Assembly: GCA_024278275.1 (NCBI GenBank)
Contig: JAJRTN010000192.1
Location: forward strand, 1-40,871
DNA from: Candidatus Hydrogenedentota bacterium
Lineage (GTDB): Bacteria; Hydrogenedentota; Hydrogenedentia; Hydrogenedentales; JAJRTN01
Direction of reading: 5' to 3'
DNA length: 40,871 nt
This document shows positions 32,549 through 40,681 of the stretch, in pieces (positions within the stretch are counted from its first letter, which is position 1; the number at the start of each line of letters is the position of its first letter). A program made the position numbers and the translations under genes. The notes under the pieces were generated by a model. The model was not told the DNA's origin. It saw only the letters and a list, made by a program, of their open reading frames with translations, and made no database searches.

Positions 32549-34036
32549 ATGATGCGGTTTTTCTTGTGTCTTATGGGTATCGCGTGTGTCGCCATGGGCG
32601 GCACGAGCCGTGGGGAGGAAGTCTCGATGACGTGGCCCGATTCCATCCAGGTGGTGTTGGAACAAACGAAACCACTCCAATTCGACCGGGGGAAACGTTT
32701 ACCGCTTTATCTTTGGCCCGCCATGAACGCGGGAAAAATGAGCGATGAAAAAGCCGAAACCCTGGTTAAACTGCTTGATGAACGGGGCGTGGGGCTGGTG
32801 TGTTCCTGGAATGCCGGGGATGTGAAGGACAGCCTGGCGGAATGCCTTCCGGTGGCACGGGCGCAGAAGAAGCTGGGGCTTCGGGTGAACATCAATGCCA
32901 CGGGTCCCCTGCACCGTTTTTTTGACGGATCGGAGGCGACGGCTCACCTGGATGATGCGGGAAAGCCCTTCTTCGACGATACCTTCGGGGTGAAGACCAT
33001 GGGCTGTCCTTTCCGCCTGGAACAGCGCATCGCCCCCATGCGCACGCGTATCGAGGCCTTTACCCGGGCCTATGCCGAGGCCGGGCTGGACCCGGACTTT
33101 GTATTCGCCGATTGGGAGATTGACGGTCCGCTGGAATGGAACCGTGCGTGGGCGGCCAGCAAGCGATGCACCGTGTGCCGGGAGAACATTCCGGACTTGG
33201 AAAACTTCCTGGCCTACCAGGACGCCCTGCGCCGTATCCGGTCGCGGGTGCAGCGCCTGGCCTACGCGGAACCGGTGCTTGAGGCGTCGCCAAAAGCACT
33301 CGTGGGCAATTACGCGGTCTATCCCCACGATGGCTGGCGCTACTGGTATGACTATTTCGAGCGCTACGAAGCGGGACAGCCGGCCCGGCGCGACCAAAAG
33401 GCGCTTTACCGGCACTGGGCCAACGACTTCGCGGGCACGGGGTATACCTTCGCCATGCCGGTGGTGTACCCGTGGTCGTGGATGTGGAACTGGTATGACT
33501 TCGAGCCCGGGGATTACCGCTGGTTCTACAACGGCCTGCTTGTCGCGAGCAACGCCGGCGAGCACACACCCGCCGGCGTGCCCATCATCGCGTTCGTCCA
33601 TTGGCACACGGTGGACGTGGGAAAGACCTGCCGGTATGGCGAGGACGATTCGGCCCTGGAATCCGCGGAGCAGATGAGCGAGAAGACCTACCAGGAATTA
33701 CTCTGGCATATGCTTCTCCGGGGTACGGACACCTTCTTCTTGTGGTGTACAAAGGAAGAGCAGCCGAAGGAAGTGGCCCTGCTGCACCCGGTGTGGGCCG
33801 CGGCCCAGGCCTATGGCGCGTTCCTAGAGGCGGGCACGCCGGTTACCTTCGACACGCCCACCACACCGGGGCCGGTGGTGTCGGGGTTGCGCCTGGGGAA
33901 TCGCGTGCTGGTGCGGCGGACGGACTTCACGGACACCACGGCGCCGGTGCGGCTGACCGTGGATGGCCGGGAACTCGAGGTGCCACGCAAAGAGGGGGCG
34001 TGCCAGGTGATCGATCTATCGGAGGCAACGCCGTAG
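32549..34036 (+). CDS. secreted protein of unknown family, glycosidase-like
   Basis: A 495-aa protein with a signal peptide (MMRFFLCLMGIACVAMGG). The segments YLWPAMNAGKMSDEKAETLV, LVCSWNAGDV, RVNINATGPLH, DFVFADWEIDGPLEWN and FAMPVVYPWSWMWNWYD follow a TIM-barrel pattern with an acidic residue pair in ADWEID, a plausible catalytic site. VVSGLRLGNRVLVRRTDF leads to a short beta-sandwich end. I do not recognise a named family; the DWEI motif is faintly hyaluronidase-like but that is not a claim. AGGAGG lies six bases before the ATG; the longer frame from 32366 is excluded. It is divergent from the two other secreted glycosidase-like genes. Confidence 0.7.
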   Translation: MMRFFLCLMGIACVAMGGTSRGEEVSMTWPDSIQVVLEQTKPLQFDRGKRLPLYLWPAMNAGKMSDEKAETLVKLLDERGVGLVCSWNAGDVKDSLAECLPVARAQKKLGLRVNINATGPLHRFFDGSEATAHLDDAGKPFFDDTFGVKTMGCPFRLEQRIAPMRTRIEAFTRAYAEAGLDPDFVFADWEIDGPLEWNRAWAASKRCTVCRENIPDLENFLAYQDALRRIRSRVQRLAYAEPVLEASPKALVGNYAVYPHDGWRYWYDYFERYEAGQPARRDQKALYRHWANDFAGTGYTFAMPVVYPWSWMWNWYDFEPGDYRWFYNGLLVASNAGEHTPAGVPIIAFVHWHTVDVGKTCRYGEDDSALESAEQMSEKTYQELLWHMLLRGTDTFFLWCTKEEQPKEVALLHPVWAAAQAYGAFLEAGTPVTFDTPTTPGPVVSGLRLGNRVLVRRTDFTDTTAPVRLTVDGRELEVPRKEGACQVIDLSEATP

Positions 34037-34061
34037 CGGAGCGGTATGGCGCCGGGTTTTT

Positions 34062-34117
34062 ATGGGACTAATGGGACCAATGGGACCTATGAGTCCAATG
34101 AGTCCCATAAGTCCCAT
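34062..34117. repeat. nonamer repeat (ATGGGACNN) arranged as an imperfect palindrome
   Basis: Three direct nonamers ATGGGACTA, ATGGGACCA, ATGGGACCT are followed at once by three nonamers carrying the complement (ATGAGTCCA, ATGAGTCCC, ATAAGTCCC). The two halves pair as a 29-bp imperfect hairpin (about 23 matches) with no loop. It sits between two convergent genes, where it could end transcription. The same nonamer occurs at 5985-6002. Confidence 0.75.
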
Positions 34118-34145
34118 CGGGCCGCCGTTCCCCTGGTGGCCCCCA

Positions 34146-35039
34146 TCACCCTTTCCCCGCGGGCTCGATATGGATGAGAACATCCTGCACGACGGGTACC
34201 TGTTTGCGAATGGCATCTTTTACACGGTGGGCGATTTGGTGTCCCTCGCGGACGCTCATATCGCCATCGACGCAAACATGGAGATCCACGAAATAGACCA
34301 GGCCCATTTTCCGCACGAGACAGACATCCAGGTCTTCCACGTTGGCGGTACCCATGGCGGCCAGGCGCACGCGGTCCTCAATCTCGGGATCAGGCGCGGC
34401 ATCCATGAGCTCCCAAATGGCGCCGCGAAGGAGCCTGATACCGTTAAAAGCAATAATTCCACAGGCGAAGAGGGCGGCCCAGTCGTCGGCGGCTTCATAG
34501 CCTTCGCCGCCGACGAGGGCGACCGAGATGCCCACGAAAGCGGCGGCGGAAGTGATGGCATCGCTTCGGTGATGCCAGGCGTCCGTTTGAATGGCCGTAC
34601 TGCCCACATCGCGGCCGCCGCGGTGCAGGAATCGGAACATGCCTTCCTTGAAAAACACAACGCCCAACAGCACCACCAGGGTGAAGGGGGCGGGCGCCAG
34701 GCCGGGGTCGGCGATCTCACCAACGCTTTTCACGGCAATCCCGATCGCGGCAAGTACCAGTGACATGGCCACGACCACGGCGGCCAGTGACTCCGCCCTG
34801 CCGTGCCCATAGGGATGTTCCTCGTCGGGGGGGGCGGCCGCGATGCGCAACCCGCCCCAGACGACGAGAGAACTGAAGACATCCATGGTCGACTCAACGG
34901 CATCGGCGATGAGGGCGTAGGAATTGCCCAACACCCCCGCCACGCCTTTGATCCCGGCCAGCAGAACGTTCGAGGTAACGCTGAACAGGGAGAGGTGAGC
35001 GGCTTTTTGCTGATTGGTACTGGTCTTAGAACGGGGCAC
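34146..35039 (-). CDS. cation diffusion facilitator (CDF) metal exporter
   Basis: A 297-aa inner-membrane divalent-metal efflux protein. Metal-site motifs are ALIADAVESTMDVFSSLVVW in TM2 (Glu49-x3-Asp53 in place of the usual His/Asp-x3-Asp), EHPYGHGRAES in the loop, and DAWHHRSDA in TM5. The C-terminal cytoplasmic domain (DLDVCLVRKMGLVYFVDLHV) follows. The Glu-bearing TM2 site occurs in a common CDF subgroup, so it should not be over-read. The GTG start at 35039 has AAAGG about 11 bases upstream. Zn, Fe or Mn cannot be chosen from sequence. Confidence 0.93.
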   Translation of the reverse strand: MPRSKTSTNQQKAAHLSLFSVTSNVLLAGIKGVAGVLGNSYALIADAVESTMDVFSSLVVWGGLRIAAAPPDEEHPYGHGRAESLAAVVVAMSLVLAAIGIAVKSVGEIADPGLAPAPFTLVVLLGVVFFKEGMFRFLHRGGRDVGSTAIQTDAWHHRSDAITSAAAFVGISVALVGGEGYEAADDWAALFACGIIAFNGIRLLRGAIWELMDAAPDPEIEDRVRLAAMGTANVEDLDVCLVRKMGLVYFVDLHVCVDGDMSVREGHQIAHRVKDAIRKQVPVVQDVLIHIEPAGKG

Positions 35040-35134
35040 GGGAAAACGGCCTTTCAGGGATCCATGAAAAAACAGACGATTGGGAAAGCGGCGGCAATAT
35101 CCGGATCATACACGAATATGCGTATTCTCAAGAG

Positions 35135-36547
35135 TTACGGCCCGACTCCGGACGAAAAAGCGTAGATATGGCCCTGGTCAGTACTGACCAGGAGCCTGCC
35201 ATGGGCCACGGCCAGCCCATGGGCCGCGCCGTTCACGGCCGCCTGCCAGCGTTGTTCGCCCGTGGCCGCGTCGAAGAGGGCCACGCCGTCCCTTCCCCCG
35301 GCCACAAGCGACTCGCCCGCCAGGATCAAGGCGTAGGGCAGGGGGCAGGCCGAGCGCCAAAGATAGCAATCCCGCGCTTCTTTCCGGATCGATGAAGCGC
35401 GCTCCTGGAGTTGTTTCATTTCCGCGTTCAAGGCCGCCTGCTTCAAGGCCTTGTCCTCGTCCCTGGAATCTTTCAGGGCCTTCAATTCCTTGTTCACCGC
35501 GTCGCGCCGCCTGTTGGCCGCGAGCAGGTCGGCCTGAAGCCCCAGGTATCGCGTCCGGTCGAAAGCCTTTAATTGACCCTCGGCCTGAAGGTAGGCAATC
35601 CCCCGGGCTATCACCAGGCGGTTGGCGTTCTCATAGAAGGCGAGCTGATCGCCCGTGTTCCCGCCCGCCGTCTCGGAAAAGCGGTCTTCCTTCTGGCTGG
35701 GTGAACCGGCGATAAAGGTATCCTCGTCCGTGATCAGGGCCACCACGCCCCCACTGTTCCCCACGGTCCCCAGCATTTTCCCCGCGTCCCGCGAGAAGAC
35801 CACCGGCGCGCTGCGGCCCTGCAAAACGTAGAGGTTGTCCCGGGACATGAGCATGGCGCCCTGGAAAACAACTCCCGTGTGTTGGGAGGCATAGCCAAAA
35901 CTGCCGTCGAAAGTGCCCGTCTCCGCGCTGACGGCACAGAGATAGGAAGGACGCCAGGGCAGCAGGGATGCCGCGAAATACGCGGTTCCGCCGTCAATGA
36001 GCACCCCCGTCCGCACGGGGGAGAGGGAAATGAGCTTGCCGTTCACCGGGACACTGCGTTCCCTGCCCGCCGGTGCGTACTTCCACACCAGCGTGCCGGT
36101 CTCCGCATCGACACAATAGGCGTAGCCGTCATCGGAACCAAAATAAACCCGGCCGTTGTAAAAAGTCGGGGCAAAGCGCACGGGGCCGTCCGTGTAGTAA
36201 GACCACCGCTCCTTGCCCGTGGCCGCGTCCAGGCAATGGACGGCATCCGTCACGGAAGATCCGAAGAAAACTTTTCCCGAGGCCGCGGTGACGTGAAAAA
36301 CCGGGTCGAAATTGCGCATGGATTTCAAATCCTTGCGACCGGAATAGGCGTCCCACTTTGCGGGCCCCTCCCACGCCGGCCGCGGAGGGGCTTCGTGAAT
36401 GTAATGCCAGGTTTCCTCCAGGGGCACCGCCAGGTTTTCCGCGGTGACACCACTGCGGCGGTTGTCATGCTGAAAAGTGGGCCAATCTTCCGCACAGGAT
36501 CCGAATCCGACCGTGATAAAGGATAAAGCAAGCACAATGAACCGCAT
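35135..36547 (-). CDS. secreted PQQ-like beta-propeller protein
   Basis: A 470-aa protein with a signal peptide (MRFIVLALSFITVGFGS) and an early DWPTFQHDNRRSGVT, the standard start of outer PQQ_2 propellers. Blade motifs recur: AVHCLDAATGKERWSYYTDG, AYCVDAETGTLVWKYAP, GVALFDAATGEQRWQAAV. Between blades lies a charged helix (about residues 365-420, RRRDAVNKELKALKDSRDED) that is probably a coiled coil. No PQQ-binding enzyme signature is present, so it is likely structural or a binding protein. GGAG lies seven bases upstream. It begins two bases after the methyltransferase-propeller gene stop, so the pair is an operon. Confidence 0.85.
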   Translation of the reverse strand: MRFIVLALSFITVGFGSCAEDWPTFQHDNRRSGVTAENLAVPLEETWHYIHEAPPRPAWEGPAKWDAYSGRKDLKSMRNFDPVFHVTAASGKVFFGSSVTDAVHCLDAATGKERWSYYTDGPVRFAPTFYNGRVYFGSDDGYAYCVDAETGTLVWKYAPAGRERSVPVNGKLISLSPVRTGVLIDGGTAYFAASLLPWRPSYLCAVSAETGTFDGSFGYASQHTGVVFQGAMLMSRDNLYVLQGRSAPVVFSRDAGKMLGTVGNSGGVVALITDEDTFIAGSPSQKEDRFSETAGGNTGDQLAFYENANRLVIARGIAYLQAEGQLKAFDRTRYLGLQADLLAANRRRDAVNKELKALKDSRDEDKALKQAALNAEMKQLQERASSIRKEARDCYLWRSACPLPYALILAGESLVAGGRDGVALFDAATGEQRWQAAVNGAAHGLAVAHGRLLVSTDQGHIYAFSSGVGP

Positions 36548-36549
36548 AA

Positions 36550-38793
36550 CTATTCTCCAGTCGACCGGGCGGAACCCAGCAGGAAACGCTCGGGTACGAA
36601 ACCCAAGGAAGTCTCGATCCAGCCACCGCAACTGCAACCCGCGCCACCCTCGGGCGCGAGAATCATCCCGCCGGAGGGAATGACGCTCAGCCAGCAACTG
36701 GACCGCAGACTCGCCCAGGAGCTTACCTCGGCGGTGGCCACGTCCCACATGGCAACGCGCCGGTTCTCGCCGCGGTAAATGAGCGCGTTTTGCGTGCCCA
36801 CGTAGGTGGCGCAACCTTCACGCCGCCCCATCCTGGACGTCACCAGCTTGCCCGTCGCCACGTCGTAGCCGTTGGGCTCCAGGTAAATGTGATCTCCCAC
36901 GACAACGGGATGCATCATGTGTCCGCTGTGGTTGTTTCCCATCCAGGGATGACCCGCGCTCCAAACATGAGCGCCCTCCTTCGTGTCATACCCATTGATG
37001 TGGTATTGCCCGTCGAGAGAGGACTCCAGGAGATAACGGCCCTTTGAATAGAGGGCGAAAAACACCACGATGCCATCGGGTGTATCAATGGGAGTCTCCC
37101 ACTTTTTCTCCCCCGTAACCGCGTCTAGGGCAACCAGGTATTGGTCGAGCCATATTTCCGGCGCCTTGATGCGATCCGTTTTCCGGTCTTTCAAACTGGG
37201 ATGACGACTCTCAACGAAGAGCACCTGCCCGTCGCCGATACAGATGGTCGTGTTGATAATGGGACCGCCGGCGTATTGCCAGACCACTTCCCCGGAAGAT
37301 GGCGCGTAGGCATAAAGCGCGTCGCTGCATACTTTGTAGGTGCCTTCCCCTTCGGTGCCATCGTACCAGGCGAATTTACCGAAATACTCCCGGTAACTGG
37401 ACCCCTCGATGGTACTGCTTCCATAGAGCAAATCCCCCGCGCGCGCCACATAGCTCCATTCCCTGGGCGAATCCGCACGTTGGTCCGGCAGGGCGTAGGT
37501 ACGCACCACCTTCCCCGTCGCGGCGTCCACCTGCCAACAGCGGTCCAGCACGGCCATGTAAAGATAATCGTCGTCGGCACACCAGTTACTTGCATCGCGG
37601 GGCAGATTTACCCGCCGCAATCCCGGCACCTCCGCAAGCCACACCATGGCGCCATTATACGCATCCAGGGCAATGAGACGGTTGAGCCCCTGGTGAAAGA
37701 GCCTGCCGTTGCCATAAAGCGGCGCGGGCATACGCGGATTACGGTCCACGCCAAAATCGCCACCGGGCTTGCCCAACCACTGTACCGTCATCTCCGAGGT
37801 CGCCCCCGCGCCGGACAGGGTATCACCGCTGTTGGCACAATTCGAGGGGTCGCCATACTGGTGCGTCCACGAGCCCGCCCCCGGAAAAGGAACCCCCTCC
37901 ACCACGGCCCAAAGGCCGCCATTCCGCCGCATCATGGTGCCATGAACAACTTTCGCCAATTCAGTCTCCGTGAAGGGCGCCTTCCCGGCATCGGGATGAC
38001 CGAAAACCAGTTTCCCCTGGGGATGCAGCAACCGTGTGGCCCCCGTGGCATACACCGCATCCATTCCATCCGTGAGAAGACGCTCACTCACCACGAGATT
38101 CGCGAAGTACGGTGTCAGTCCCGTGTTACTCAGGTCATCGGCATGGCGAAGGGTGATTCTTTCGCCATAGGCCCCGGCCGCGCGCAGTAGACGACGTCCT
38201 TCCGCAATGGCCGAGGCGTCCGTATCCACGCCCACCACGTGAAGCTGCGTCCGCCGCGCCAGCGCCAGGGCCAGGCGGCCCGTCCCACAACCATACACCA
38301 CGCAATAACCGTGGGTGATCCCCGCAACATCGATGATGTCATCGGCCGCTTCCGCGCAGATACGGGCCTCGGGACCCGGACCAAATACGTCCGCCACGGC
38401 CGGGACCGCGGGCAAGGTGTAATTGAACGTGGTATCAAAAGAGAAAGACTCGCTCGCTCGCTCCTTCCCACCCGCCACCGTCCGCACGGTATACTCGTAA
38501 ACGGTCTTGGGTTCCAGCCCCGTCAGCACCACGGCATGGTTCCGGGTGGGCGGCAGCAAGGCTGTCTGCCTGGCGGTTTCATCGGCAACACCATAGACAA
38601 CCCGTGCCGACACCGGCTCGGACGATTCCCAGTAAACCGTCGCCGTCGAGGGAGTCTCATACAAGACGTAAGGTCCCCACACCGTCCCCGGCACCGCCTT
38701 CGGAACCGGCGCGTGTGGATCGGGCAGCCCCGCCGTGAAACCGCGGGCCATGCAAGAACCCGCCACCAGCACAACCAATAACCACCTTCGCAT
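36550..38793 (-). CDS. secreted fusion: fibronectin III-like, methyltransferase fold, PQQ-like propeller
   Basis: A 747-aa protein with a signal peptide (RRWLLVVLVAGSCMARG). Residues about 35-122 are a fibronectin III/purple-acid-phosphatase-N-like domain (SARVVYGVAD, NHAVVLTGLEPKTVYEYTV). Residues about 140-265 are a Rossmann methyltransferase fold: motif I YCVVYGCGTGRLALALA (about 163-179), acidic strand-2 end VVGVDTDASAIAEG, then HADDL and NLVVSERLL. The rest (about 305-745) is a PQQ-type propeller with AYNGAMVWLAEVPG, WQVDAATGKVVRTY and YLVALDAVTGEKKWET blades. A methyltransferase fold in an exported protein is odd, since SAM is not available there; it may be a binding or structural relic. 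GGAGG lies ten bases before the ATG. Confidence 0.85.
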   Translation of the reverse strand: MRRWLLVVLVAGSCMARGFTAGLPDPHAPVPKAVPGTVWGPYVLYETPSTATVYWESSEPVSARVVYGVADETARQTALLPPTRNHAVVLTGLEPKTVYEYTVRTVAGGKERASESFSFDTTFNYTLPAVPAVADVFGPGPEARICAEAADDIIDVAGITHGYCVVYGCGTGRLALALARRTQLHVVGVDTDASAIAEGRRLLRAAGAYGERITLRHADDLSNTGLTPYFANLVVSERLLTDGMDAVYATGATRLLHPQGKLVFGHPDAGKAPFTETELAKVVHGTMMRRNGGLWAVVEGVPFPGAGSWTHQYGDPSNCANSGDTLSGAGATSEMTVQWLGKPGGDFGVDRNPRMPAPLYGNGRLFHQGLNRLIALDAYNGAMVWLAEVPGLRRVNLPRDASNWCADDDYLYMAVLDRCWQVDAATGKVVRTYALPDQRADSPREWSYVARAGDLLYGSSTIEGSSYREYFGKFAWYDGTEGEGTYKVCSDALYAYAPSSGEVVWQYAGGPIINTTICIGDGQVLFVESRHPSLKDRKTDRIKAPEIWLDQYLVALDAVTGEKKWETPIDTPDGIVVFFALYSKGRYLLESSLDGQYHINGYDTKEGAHVWSAGHPWMGNNHSGHMMHPVVVGDHIYLEPNGYDVATGKLVTSRMGRREGCATYVGTQNALIYRGENRRVAMWDVATAEVSSWASLRSSCWLSVIPSGGMILAPEGGAGCSCGGWIETSLGFVPERFLLGSARSTGE

Positions 38794-38968
38794 ATTGCCC
38801 GCACCTCCCTGGAAACCCAAAACACGATACCACGGCCTACACACGCCATGTGGGGCAATATATCATGTCTTCCCATCCGGCGAAAACCACGGGGCAGATC
38901 CATCAGGATCTCATCATATGCGCAGGAAAACCATTGCTTTGCCGTTGTGAACCTGGCATAAGCGAACA

Positions 38969-40369
38969 TCATCTGGAGTGCATGCCGGCCAACCGACCGC
39001 GGCGCCCACAACTATTCGCGGAAAAAAGCAGGACGCCAACTAAGGCGATCAGTAACACGTCCCCTTGTGGGTTCCCCTCGGTAAACGTGTTAGACATTGT
39101 TCCACCGAAGCACCCCATGGCCAGGGACTCACCTTCACCTTCACCTTCGCCTTCGCCTTCGCCTTCGCCTTCGCCTTCGCCTTCGCCTTCGCCCTCGCCC
39201 TCGCCCTCGCCCTCACCCTCACCCTCACCCTCACCTTCACCTTCGCCTTCTGCCATTTGCCAGAAGAGGATAACAGAGTTGTCGTTGTATGCGGTGACAA
39301 CAGCGTCTTCCAGACCGTCGTCGTTCAGGTCGTGCATGACAAGGGCGATAGGCGTAACGCCCGTACCATGCGTCTCAGAAAGGGTAAATTCCTCCAAGAT
39401 TATTTCATATATCTGGAAGGTGTTGTCATTCGTTGTCAGGAGTAATTCATCCACGCCATCACCGGTAATATCCGAGGCAATCATGGCGATGACTGGCCGA
39501 CCCGGAGACAGACGATCGACCACCTCAAAGGTGCCATCGCCGTGTCCGCGCAAGATAAGAACGCTTTCTCCCAGGAAACTGCCGACCGCCAAATCGAGGT
39601 TGGGATCATCGTCAAAGAACCCCGTAACAATTGACCAGGGCACTTCGCCAACCTCGATTTCGTCCCGCCTTGAAAAGCGGCCATCTTCATCCCCAAAGAG
39701 AAGAGAAACTGTGTTTCCCAGATTGTTCGCCACGGTGATATCCAAGTGGCCATCACCATCGAGGTCGGCCACACAGAGATCACCCGGAGCCGAACCCACG
39801 GCATGGTTTTGCGCCGTGGCAAAGCTCCCGTCGCCATTGCCCATGAGCACCGAAACATCGTCACTGCCATTATTTGCCGTGACCATATCCGGCAACGCAT
39901 CTCCGTTGAAATCCGCCACGACGATCTTGACGGGAATCGCGCCCACGGAATGGGCTTCGCCCCGCACAAATTCCGAGCCATTGTTCAGGAACACGGTGAT
40001 CCCCCGCTCCGCCGTGACCACGAGCATGTCCAGCCACATATCACCGTTGACATCGGCAACCGCCACGGCCTCCGGGGTATCAGCGAGTTCCATGGCCAGG
40101 TACTCCGAAAAAACACCCAATCCGTCATTTTCGAAAACGGATATCCCCCGCCCAATGAATCCCCGGTCCGGCACCGAATACTCGCCCACATTCACGGTCA
40201 CCAAGTCCGGTGCGCCATTCCCCGTAACATCTCCAACGGCCAGGGATATGGGCCGCGAACCCATATCCCCGACCGTACCACGGTCGAAACGCTGCGCCCC
40301 ACCATACGGCGTTCCAAGAATAACCACGGAAACACCAACGAACAACAACCGCAATGTCCTGCTCAACAT
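38969..40369 (-). CDS. secreted FG-GAP/VCBS-repeat protein with Glu-Gly stalk and C-terminal anchor
   Basis: A 466-aa surface protein. After a signal peptide (LLFVGVSVVILGTPYGGA), seven or eight FG-GAP/VCBS repeats follow, each with a D-x-N/D-G-D calcium-binding loop (AVGDVTGNGAPDLV, VADFNGDALPDMV, VADLDGDGHLDITV), forming a beta-propeller. An EG dipeptide stalk of about 20 copies follows (DNA repeat 39128-39251), then MGCFGGTMSNTF, a hydrophobic helix (VLLIALVGVLLFSA) and a basic end (RRGR). The Cys-Gly/TM/Arg tail has the look of a CTERM sorting signal (MYXO/GlyGly type). The nearby kelch and propeller genes suggest a cell-surface module. GGAGG precedes the ATG by six bases. Confidence 0.9.
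   Translation of the reverse strand: MLSRTLRLLFVGVSVVILGTPYGGAQRFDRGTVGDMGSRPISLAVGDVTGNGAPDLVTVNVGEYSVPDRGFIGRGISVFENDGLGVFSEYLAMELADTPEAVAVADVNGDMWLDMLVVTAERGITVFLNNGSEFVRGEAHSVGAIPVKIVVADFNGDALPDMVTANNGSDDVSVLMGNGDGSFATAQNHAVGSAPGDLCVADLDGDGHLDITVANNLGNTVSLLFGDEDGRFSRRDEIEVGEVPWSIVTGFFDDDPNLDLAVGSFLGESVLILRGHGDGTFEVVDRLSPGRPVIAMIASDITGDGVDELLLTTNDNTFQIYEIILEEFTLSETHGTGVTPIALVMHDLNDDGLEDAVVTAYNDNSVILFWQMAEGEGEGEGEGEGEGEGEGEGEGEGEGEGEGEGEGEGEGEGESLAMGCFGGTMSNTFTEGNPQGDVLLIALVGVLLFSANSCGRRGRLAGMHSR
39128..39251 (-). repeat. hexanucleotide repeat coding for (Glu-Gly)n
   Basis: About 20 copies of a six-base unit (CTTCGC and variants on the plus strand). Synonymous variants occur in blocks: CTTCAC, then a run of CTTCGC, then CCTCGC, CCTCAC, and back to CTTCAC and CTTCGC. 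Block structure shows that the array has grown by slippage or unequal exchange of adjacent units, with point changes copied along. Confidence 0.9.
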
Positions 40370-40509
40370 GGTTATCCTCCAACGACGTAGCAGACAAGGC
40401 GCATTCACACGCGGAAGAGGCTTCCAGCCTTTTTCAGAACGGGGCAGGATACCGCATTTACGGCAGACAAGCAGGATACCTCCTGGAATAGTCGAAACCT
40501 ATCCTCTTG

Positions 40510-40590
40510 TCGTTATTGCGAATGCGGCATTCTCCTGTTCTACAAGTACCTGGATTGCCACGTCACTTCGCTCGATTCTCGCAATGACGA
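40510..40590. repeat. dispersed inverted repeat of the TCGTCATTGCGA type
   Basis: TCGTTATTGCGA (40510-40521) and TCGCAATGACGA (40579-40590) are inverted copies with one mismatch (81 bp in all). The inner GGATTGCCACGTCACTTCGC belongs to a sequence type found as dispersed repeats in many bacteria. Apart from this element, I see nothing in the gap 40370-40681. Confidence 0.65.
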
Positions 40591-40681
40591 TCTCGGTTGG
40601 GCATGAATGGTTACGATTCCACTGCTCGGGGTAACCTCCGTGACCAAGTATGCCGCAGAATACACCTTCACCAAAGCTACC

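Noticed and set aside
38850-40634. 594-aa plus-strand open frame with a long Ser-Pro repeat
   Set aside because: The repeat is the antisense reading of the Glu-Gly array; the minus strand has a signal peptide, FG-GAP motifs and a good ribosome binding site.
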